Source of the DNA: Anaerolineales bacterium
GTDB lineage: Bacteria; Chloroflexota; Anaerolineae; Anaerolineales; Anaerolineaceae
Direction of reading: 5' to 3'
NCBI GenBank assembly: GCA_020060485.1
Contig: JAGVAB010000080.1
Location: 1 to 17,815 of the forward strand
Length of the DNA: 17,815 nucleotides
The notes below the pieces were generated by a model. The model made no database searches, was not told the DNA's origin, and saw only the letters and a program-made list of their open reading frames with translations. The first letter of the stretch is position 1. Each line of letters starts with the position of its first letter. Positions 13,360 to 17,815 of this stretch are shown one piece after another. The translations under genes were made by a program, and so were the position numbers.

Positions 13360-13408
13360 ACAGGGTCTCCTGAAAGGTGCAGGAACGGGGAAAGGGGGAT
13401 ATTTTTTG

Positions 13409-13447
13409 ATTATACCATAAATATATGGCTGATATATCAGTGATATA
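13409..13447 (-). promoter_or_regulatory. promoter and operator-like palindromes of the UPF0597 operon
   Basis: On the minus strand TGGTATAAT (extended -10, hexamer 13414-13409) lies 49 bases before the ATG. The -35 region has no consensus but coincides with CTGATATATCAG (13429-13440), a perfect 12-bp palindrome. This overlaps a second palindrome TATATCA-G-TGATATA (13433-13447). The direct repeat of TGATATA at 11 bp makes a dense binding site likely; the regulator is not identified. Confidence 0.55.
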
Positions 13448-13531
13448 CGGTTTTGGGCGCATGGCGTGGGGGTACACCAGGGGTGAAGCAGGGGTCGCTT
13501 TGGAAAGATAATCTTCTTATGCAAACCATAC

Positions 13532-13560
13532 TTGACAATATGTATAGTTTACTATACAAT
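13532..13560 (+). promoter_or_regulatory. XRE gene promoter with embedded operator palindrome
   Basis: TTGACA (13532-13537), 17 bases, TACAAT (13555-13560) is a near-consensus sigma-70 promoter. TGTATAG-TTTA-CTATACA (13541-13558) is a perfect 7-4-7 palindrome filling the spacer and overlapping the -10. Autorepression by the XRE protein encoded just downstream is the natural reading. Confidence 0.75.
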
Positions 13561-13587
13561 AGGTGCGTGCCAACCAGGAGATGAGCC

Positions 13588-13812
13588 ATGAGATTATGCA
13601 ACCGGATCCGTGAACTGCGTTTTCAAAATGATGAAATGAGCCAGCAGCAACTGGCGGACATGGTGGGGGTAACCCGCATGACGATCTATTCGATTGAGAA
13701 AGAGAAATTTGTGCCTTCCGCGCTGCTGGCGTTCAGGATTGCCAGGGCATTTGGGGCAGACATCAATGACGTCTTCCGCCTGGAAGATGAGCAGGATGGA
13801 GGTGAGAAATGA
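13588..13812 (+). CDS. XRE-type helix-turn-helix regulator
   Basis: A 74-residue single-domain DNA-binding protein of the short YozG/Cro-like type. The HTH spans ~4-62: IRELRFQNDEMSQQQLADMV, then GVTRMTIYSIEKEKFVPSALLAF (written in parts: GVTRMTIYSIEKEK, FVPSALLAF), then IARAFGADINDVF. The start is ATG 13588, with AGGAGA just upstream. It ends in ATGA, overlapping the start of the next gene by 4 bases. It is transcribed from a strong promoter with an internal palindrome, divergently from the UPF0597 operon. Such small regulators paired with a multi-helix membrane protein are common in Firmicutes and relatives. The likely role is repression of its own operon. Confidence 0.92.
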   Translation: MRLCNRIRELRFQNDEMSQQQLADMVGVTRMTIYSIEKEKFVPSALLAFRIARAFGADINDVFRLEDEQDGGEK

Positions 13813-14696
13813 AAACCATCAAGGCAAAACGCATCTTCACTGGCCTGGGTTTGCTGGCTGTGACAGGGATGGGGTACTGCTTCCGGGCGTATTTCAGGCT
13901 GCGGGAGCTGCTGGTGCCGGCCATGACCGAGCTGCCCCCATCGGTTGACCGCCTGACGATCGGGATCGTTCTGTCCGTTTTCGTGATGGCGGTATTCCAC
14001 CTGTTCCTGCTGGTCTTCAGTCTGCGGCGGTTGACCGCGCAGGACATGCCCCGCTTCTTCAATGCGGTGTTTTTCAGCGCGGTCATCCTGTCCGGGAACC
14101 TCATTCTGAGTGACGCGGCCCTGCTGCATGACCTGGGCGCGGAGTACCTGTATTGGGACATCCGCATGGAATGGACGCTGCTGCTGGTCATCTCGGCCTT
14201 CCAGACGGTGGTGATGCTGGTCGGGCTGGTGCTGCAGGCGCGCACGGCGCCGCAGCCGGAGGTGAAGTTGTTTGAGCGCGTGCAGCGCGGGGATGACGTG
14301 GTCTTCATCAGCCTGAACCAGGTGGGCTTGACCTGCGCGCTGGCGGGCCTGGTTTTGCTCTTCCCGCCCTATCTGCTGCCGCTGGCAGAGCGTTACCGCG
14401 CGGGCTGGTCATTGGCCCTGGCCGGCCTGGCTGCCATGCCGCTGCTGCTGATCGCCGTCTACTGGCTGCTGCGCAACCGGCACAAGAAGCTGAATGCCCT
14501 GCTGGATGAGAAGCAGATCATGGACCTGACCTTCGGCGGATTTGTGGCATTGTGCCTGGTGGTTGCGGTGCTGTTCATCTACCTGATCCTCGCTGCCCGA
14601 AACCGGATTGACCTCAACCAGCCGGTGTATATTGTCGGCCTGGTGGATGCGGCCTTTGCCATCCTGTTCGCGACGGTACTGCGGAGGTTTGGGTGA
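13809..14696 (+). CDS. Eight-helix membrane protein coupled to the XRE regulator
   Basis: A 295-residue integral membrane protein without a family I can name. Predicted helices by hydrophobicity are ~8-28, 50-72, 84-104, 121-143, 168-190, 198-222, 240-262 and 272-292, so both ends are probably cytoplasmic. A basic-acidic cytoplasmic loop sits at ~144-166 (PEVKLFERVQRGDD) and another at ~222-240 (RNRHKKLNALLDEKQ). The two halves look alike in helix layout, so an internal duplication is possible. The start ATG overlaps the XRE stop (ATGA), with GGAGGTGAG just upstream, indicating coupled translation. A terminator at 14745-14777 follows. It may sense or respond to a membrane-active compound with XRE as its regulator, but nothing in the sequence shows this. 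Confidence 0.85.
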   Translation: MKTIKAKRIFTGLGLLAVTGMGYCFRAYFRLRELLVPAMTELPPSVDRLTIGIVLSVFVMAVFHLFLLVFSLRRLTAQDMPRFFNAVFFSAVILSGNLILSDAALLHDLGAEYLYWDIRMEWTLLLVISAFQTVVMLVGLVLQARTAPQPEVKLFERVQRGDDVVFISLNQVGLTCALAGLVLLFPPYLLPLAERYRAGWSLALAGLAAMPLLLIAVYWLLRNRHKKLNALLDEKQIMDLTFGGFVALCLVVAVLFIYLILAARNRIDLNQPVYIVGLVDAAFAILFATVLRRFG

Positions 14697-14744
14697 GGTG
14701 TGGTGGAAGTCAGGTAATTTAGAATTTACAATTTAAACTTTATA

Positions 14745-14777
14745 AATAAGCCAGGTAAGATGCCTGGCTTATTTTTT
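14745..14777 (+). terminator. Rho-independent terminator after the XRE/membrane-protein operon
   Basis: AATAAGCCAGG pairs perfectly with CCTGGCTTATT (14745-14755 and 14763-14773, 7-base loop) and runs into a six-T tract. It is about 50 bp after the stop codon. Confidence 0.9.
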
Positions 14778-14820
14778 GTCTGATAAACTGGAAACAGTAC
14801 TCATAGTTAGAGGAGAAATT

Positions 14821-15570
14821 ATGAAATTCAAAAAGATCCTGAAAATTACTGGTATCGGCTTGCTGGCCGTGCTTGTTCTTGCTGCTGCCGGTCTCTTCAT
14901 CTGGTCGGCGACGAGTACGTATCCTGCCGGGGAAACCGCACTGGCTTCCCTGGAATCTTCTTCCACGGTACGGGTTACCCAAGATCGCTGGATTGTGTTC
15001 ACGCCAGCCATCGAGCCAGACAGGGGGCTGATCTTTTACCCCGGCGGGCTGGTGGAACCCGAAGCGTATGCGCCCGTTTTGCGTGAACTTGCAGAACAAG
15101 GCGTGCTGGTGGTGATCACCCCCATGCCCTTGAATCTGGCCATCTTTAACACCAATCAGGCGAATGCTGTGATCGAGGCTTATCCTGAGATATCCAACTG
15201 GGTGCTGGCCGGGCATTCTTTGGGCGGGGCCGCCGCCGGGATATATGCAGAGAACAACCCGGACCAAATCGACGGGCTTGCGATGTGGGATTCCTACCCG
15301 CCGGACAGCGCTGACCTGTCGGATAATGATCTTGCTGTGATCTCCATTCACGGCACGACCGGCGGTATTCCCAACACAGATAATTTTGACGACAAGAAAT
15401 ATCTGCTGCCCGGGGATACGATATTTGCCCCAATCGAAGGCGCCAGCCATGCGCAGTTTGGTGACTATGGTCCGCAAAAAGGCGATGTGGTGCCTGTGAT
15501 CCCTATGACGGAACAGCATGAACGGGTTGTGGCGTTGATGCTGGGGTTTTTGGACGAAGTATTTCCTTGA
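14821..15570 (+). CDS. Membrane-anchored or exported alpha/beta hydrolase
   Basis: A serine hydrolase of the alpha/beta fold (Abhydrolase_5-like) of 249 residues. Residues ~5-28 are a basic-then-hydrophobic signal or anchor (KFKKILK, then GLLAVLVLAAAGLFIW), so the enzyme faces outward. The core begins near residue 57. YPGGLVEPEAYAPVL supplies the oxyanion-type loop. The nucleophile is S133 (LAGHSLGGAAAG), and H210 lies in GASHAQFGDYGPQ. The catalytic acid is unclear: relatives usually have G-[ST]-N-D-G where this protein reads GTTGG (178-182), so D187, D190 or D191 may substitute. The start is ATG 14821, with AGAGGAG 6 bases before it; the frame opens at a TTG or GTG-type codon at 14776 inside the preceding terminator. 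The gene stands alone between two terminators. Substrate unknown. Confidence 0.88.
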   Translation: MKFKKILKITGIGLLAVLVLAAAGLFIWSATSTYPAGETALASLESSSTVRVTQDRWIVFTPAIEPDRGLIFYPGGLVEPEAYAPVLRELAEQGVLVVITPMPLNLAIFNTNQANAVIEAYPEISNWVLAGHSLGGAAAGIYAENNPDQIDGLAMWDSYPPDSADLSDNDLAVISIHGTTGGIPNTDNFDDKKYLLPGDTIFAPIEGASHAQFGDYGPQKGDVVPVIPMTEQHERVVALMLGFLDEVFP

Positions 15571-15611
15571 GCCGCGAAGGAGAGTATCGATAACTTGAGA
15601 TTGGTAAACAG

Positions 15612-15638
15612 AAACCGCCTTTCGGCGGTTTTAATTTT
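15612..15638 (+). terminator. Rho-independent terminator after the alpha/beta hydrolase
   Basis: AAACCGCC pairs with GGCGGTTT (15612-15619 and 15624-15631, loop TTTC), followed by TAATTTT. It lies about 42 bp after the stop. Confidence 0.8.
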
Positions 15639-15699
15639 GCGGGACTGGCTTTGTTCTTTGGCACGCTGGTTCTGCGGTTCGGTTAAGTTTATGCCATGC

Positions 15700-15731
15700 A
15701 AAAGCAACAGCCACCTTCGGCGGCTGTTGCT
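15700..15731 (-). terminator. minus-strand terminator beside the tRNA-like fragment
   Basis: AGCAACAGCC pairs perfectly with GGCTGTTGCT (15703-15712 and 15722-15731). On the minus strand it is followed by a short TTTT. It directly follows the CCA-like end of the tRNA-3'-like sequence, the usual place for a tRNA terminator. Confidence 0.65.
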
Positions 15732-15764
15732 GGGGTGGGCGGGGAGGGTTGAGCTCACGACCTC
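15731..15764 (-). other. tRNA 3'-end-like fragment, possible attachment-site remnant
   Basis: Read on minus from 15764, the sequence gives a variable-loop-like GAGGTC, a T-arm-like GTGAG-CTCAACC-CTCCC (one mismatch; loop matches TTCRANY except its first base), then CGCCCAC, one base, and CCA, then a terminator. Upstream of 15764 no anticodon or D arm can be folded and no GTGGGCG acceptor strand is found, so this is not a complete tRNA. It sits where base composition changes sharply. It may be a tRNA 3' end left by integration of the AT-rich block. Confidence 0.4.
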
Positions 15765-15867
15765 ACGAGAAAAGGGTCTTTCTATGCTTGATACATATTT
15801 GATCTGAGAGAATTATTTGAAGCATCATTACAAAATAGTAGTTGATACTTTTGTAATCGTGTATTTT

Positions 15868-16551
15868 TTATGTTTCATCTTTCATTGGCAAAGATTTCAT
15901 AGAAATGATCATTGTTATATAACTGATTGCTGCCAAAATTAACCAAGTGTAATTACTTGTGATACCTGCTCCAAGAAATCCTACAAACACCAAGATATTT
16001 GAAACTAAATATACTAATATGCTGTTTTTTTTATCTCTTGCTTCAATTATTTTAGGGATTCCAACAATTCTTGAATGAATTGAAATGTCTTTGTCTTTGC
16101 ATTCAGATACTAAATAGTTTATTGTAAAAGAATCCCCCTTGTTCAATAGCAGTTTTTCAATAAGTGATTTTTCCTCATCAGTTTGTAGTTGGATTTCTAA
16201 TCCCTGAGGTGTAGTCTCTATGATTTCAGCATTTAGAATTTGGCTGTCTTTACCAAATTCTATTTTGATAGGTTTTTTGAAATCTTCTGCGGTAATTGAA
16301 ACATTTCCTGTGTTAGCGATTTTGCAAATTATCAAGTCAGCATTTTTTACTACATGATCTTTGTAAAGTAATTTGATATCTCCTTGATCTTGTTCTTTTA
16401 AAGACAAAATTGATGACCAATTTACTATTTTATACGAAAGTTCTTTTTTTGTTTTTTGTTTAAGGTAAAGTACGATTGATATTATTATTGCTATCAAAGC
16501 TAATACAACGCCTACAAATTGCCAGATTTGATCCCTTAAAATTTCTTCCAT
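15868..16551 (-). CDS. Unknown membrane protein with one N-terminal and two C-terminal helices
   Basis: A 227-residue protein I cannot assign to a named family. Residues ~10-30 form a membrane helix (FVGVVLALIAIIISIVLYL), followed by basic KQKTKKE. A soluble, mostly beta-like domain spans ~38-170, with segments such as LIICKIANTGNVSITAEDF, IKIEFGKDSQILNAEIIE and SFTINYLVSEC, suggesting an immunoglobulin-like sandwich. Two more helices lie at ~176-196 and ~200-219, and the tail is charged. If the basic loop after the first helix is cytoplasmic, the beta domain is too. The start is ATG 16551, with AAAGGA 6 bases before it. It lies 60 bp downstream of the other island gene on the same strand, probably in one transcript. 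Codon use is AT-rich, unlike the flanking genes. An effector or anchor role in an accessory system is possible but not shown. Confidence 0.8.
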   Translation of the reverse strand: MEEILRDQIWQFVGVVLALIAIIISIVLYLKQKTKKELSYKIVNWSSILSLKEQDQGDIKLLYKDHVVKNADLIICKIANTGNVSITAEDFKKPIKIEFGKDSQILNAEIIETTPQGLEIQLQTDEEKSLIEKLLLNKGDSFTINYLVSECKDKDISIHSRIVGIPKIIEARDKKNSILVYLVSNILVFVGFLGAGITSNYTWLILAAISYITMIISMKSLPMKDET

Positions 16552-16611
16552 ACTTATTCCTTTCTACACAAAATGAATGTCTGTTGTTGATAAGCGATTA
16601 TTTTGATCAGT

Positions 16612-17451
16612 TTATGAAAAATCAGATAATGAAACCTTTTTCATTGAATAGTCATCATCTTCGATAGTTAATATATTCCAAGAAATCTCTTGCAAAATTG
16701 ATGCTTCTATCTTTTTGAATTCCTCTTTATTTTTGGAGTTTATCATTGTATTGAATAGACCTGATGTATTGTCAACAATTAAATCAGGTGTAGTTTGTTC
16801 TTTTTCAAGGTGTTGAACAAATTCAACATTTATTAATTCATTATACTGATATATTACTAAATCTTTGATTAGTTGTTGCCCTTTACTGCTCAAAACATCA
16901 TCGCCACTAATTGGGTCATGGTATAGATTAACACACGTTCTTTCTGGAAAATCGTTGATGTTATAAAAATAATATAAACTGCGAATTGAGTAAACCAATG
17001 GTAGTACTGAGAAAAGTTTTTTTTGCTTTATATCATATTCATGATAACCATTGAAATCAACCCAGCCTGTACGTCCTCTTTTGATACCATAATCATCTTC
17101 ATAAATCCCAAAACCCATAGATAGAATTCCATCAGTCCAGTTCTTCAGAGTAAAATTCTGGGTTTTCTTTAATTCATTATGGTTGAGTGAAATCACGTTC
17201 AGTAGGGCTAAATTCTTTGACCAATTTTTATAAAATGCGTGTTTGAAATTCTTGTGATAATTTCTTGTTGAAGTGCGATTTCCTGTAGACCATTTCTTAA
17301 ATTTGGCAAGATCTTTTATCATGTTGTACTCTAGAATTGAGAATTTTTGATAATCTTTAATCACTAAGAAAGAAAATGTTTGCCAGCTTGGAGGTGAATC
17401 AATATCAGCCCAATCAGAAGGTTGTCCATCGAAGAAAATGTCAAATTTCAT
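16612..17451 (-). CDS. Unknown 279-residue protein of the AT-rich island
   Basis: A soluble protein, rich in Asn, Lys, Tyr and Trp, with no family I recognise. It starts MKFDIFFDGQPSDW, contains SFLVIKDY (~27-34), a basic Lys/Asn/Tyr/Trp stretch (~47-80), a mid segment NLYHDPISGDD (~175-185) and PDLIVDNTSGLFN (~222-234). Acidic residues at the ends of predicted strands (D10ish, the HDP Asp and the VDN Asp) recall RNase H-like folds such as DUF3800 proteins. That is only a guess from pattern, because the usual DES-type motif is absent. The start is ATG 17451, with GAAGGGG about 13 bases upstream, a long spacing. The membrane-protein gene follows after 60 bp on the same strand. It is probably the first gene of a two-gene operon. 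Codon use is AT-rich. Confidence 0.8.
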   Translation of the reverse strand: MKFDIFFDGQPSDWADIDSPPSWQTFSFLVIKDYQKFSILEYNMIKDLAKFKKWSTGNRTSTRNYHKNFKHAFYKNWSKNLALLNVISLNHNELKKTQNFTLKNWTDGILSMGFGIYEDDYGIKRGRTGWVDFNGYHEYDIKQKKLFSVLPLVYSIRSLYYFYNINDFPERTCVNLYHDPISGDDVLSSKGQQLIKDLVIYQYNELINVEFVQHLEKEQTTPDLIVDNTSGLFNTMINSKNKEEFKKIEASILQEISWNILTIEDDDYSMKKVSLSDFS

Positions 17452-17815
17452 TAATTTAAAATCCCCTTCAAAGAGGAGCTATAAAAAGAAATTCATCACT
17501 GTTTCGGAAGTGTTATTCCATTATCTGTCAAAACTTGCAGAAAATCATTAGCAACCGAATCGAAGAACAAGTTGCGTTGAAAATGCACCAAAAATATCGT
17601 TTGATCATTCCGACCATTACTATTATACAGAAAAGCGGTACCAAAACAGGCATCATAACGGGGAAATTTCCAGTGGCAGACTGCCTGGCTGGCCTGGAGA
17701 TTGCTGCACTCGCGGTGCTCGTTCGCAACGACAATGCCGGGGAGATTAAATAGCGACAGCCATTTTGCAATGGCTGTCTACATGCGGGGATTTTACCGTC
17801 CGCTTAGAGGAAGCC
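17452..17815. other. right edge of window: hairpin and weak small frame
   Basis: No gene is convincingly supported here. A plus-strand frame is open from about 17460 to 17753, but its only early start is a TTG at 17535 without a ribosome binding site. A minus-strand frame covers the same bases. GACAGCCATT/AATGGCTGTC (17755-17764 and 17769-17778) is a perfect 10-bp hairpin just after the plus-strand stop, without a T-run. Base composition returns to that of the main chromosome from about 17640 onward. Confidence 0.5.
17755..17778. other. perfect 10-bp hairpin near the right edge
   Basis: GACAGCCATT and AATGGCTGTC with a 4-base loop TTGC. There is no T-run on the plus strand; the minus side reads GCTATTTAATC after the stem, also a weak terminator. 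It may still be a processing or termination signal. Confidence 0.5.

Larger units (their letters stand above)
15765..17600. mobile_element. AT-rich island with two unknown genes (extent uncertain)
   Basis: From roughly 15780 to about 17600 the sequence is visibly far richer in A and T than the preceding 10 kb, including in codon use (runs of Lys, Asn, Ile codons). It contains two minus-strand genes of unknown family and no housekeeping gene. Its left edge touches the tRNA-3'-like fragment. No integrase, transposase or right-hand end is visible within the window, so the call rests on composition and context only. Confidence 0.45.

Noticed and set aside
13360..13524. N-terminal 55-residue extension of the UPF0597 enzyme
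   Set aside because: The extension crosses the extended -10 and the operator-like palindromes, and a good ribosome binding site precedes the internal ATG at 13359.
14740..15519. 259-residue minus-strand frame antisense to the alpha/beta hydrolase
   Set aside because: The plus-strand product has the nucleophile and His motifs and a strong ribosome binding site.
15731..15800. Complete tRNA gene on the minus strand
   Set aside because: No anticodon stem, D arm or 5' acceptor strand can be paired; only the 3' third resembles a tRNA.
17528..17770. 80-residue minus-strand frame at the right edge
   Set aside because: Ser/Ala-rich off-frame appearance, no ribosome binding site, and overlap with an equally weak plus-strand frame; neither is supported.

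Overview
The window looks like a chromosomal stretch of a moderately GC-rich bacterium. The mix of genes (RNase PH, a DUF2202 lipoprotein, an OFA-family carrier, a DUF6485 cysteine-rich protein) and the palindromic intergenic repeats would suit an anaerobic Chloroflexota lineage of the Anaerolineae type. That assignment is an impression, since no rRNA or other decisive marker is present. Two stretches differ in base composition: the first ~1.4 kb (somewhat AT-richer) and about 15.8-17.6 kb (strongly AT-rich, unlike everything before it).

Layout. 1-1394: the C-terminal part of a large unrecognised protein. 1395-1971: no gene, but a tandem array of ~150-bp units with strong palindromes. 1972-3620 (+): RNase PH (rph) and a nitrilase-superfamily amidohydrolase. 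3703-5846 (-): an OFA/OxlT-like major facilitator and, downstream of it, a protein with one ferredoxin-like and two CDGSH iron-sulfur domains, each followed by a clear terminator. The transporter has a consensus sigma-70 promoter (TTGACA-17-TATAAT) that carries two GntR/FCD-type operator palindromes. 6178-7378 (+): two overlapping flavodoxin-fold oxidoreductase genes. 7658-9711 (+): an OmpR-family response regulator and its HAMP histidine kinase. 10111-10866 (+): a DUF2202 ferritin-like lipoprotein whose promoter has an 11-bp-spaced direct repeat resembling one upstream of the response regulator. The lipoprotein is therefore a likely target of the two-component system.

13359-11019 (-): a UPF0597/CyuA-type iron-sulfur cysteine desulfidase or serine dehydratase-like enzyme, a GntR/FCD regulator, and a small Cys-rich DUF6485 protein, arranged like an operon. 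13588-14696 (+), divergent: an XRE-type regulator translationally coupled to an eight-helix membrane protein, with an operator-like palindrome inside its promoter. 14821-15567 (+): a membrane-anchored or exported alpha/beta hydrolase with terminators on both sides.

15700-17815: a hairpin terminator and a tRNA-3'-end-like fragment (minus strand) sit at the edge of an AT-rich block. The block carries two unrecognised minus-strand genes, one of them a three-helix membrane protein. It looks like an acquired island and is the least explained part of the window.

A ~121-bp element with a bidirectional terminator occurs twice, at 7396-7517 and 10872-10992. Several start sites were moved from the longest open frame because a ribosome binding site points to an internal start.
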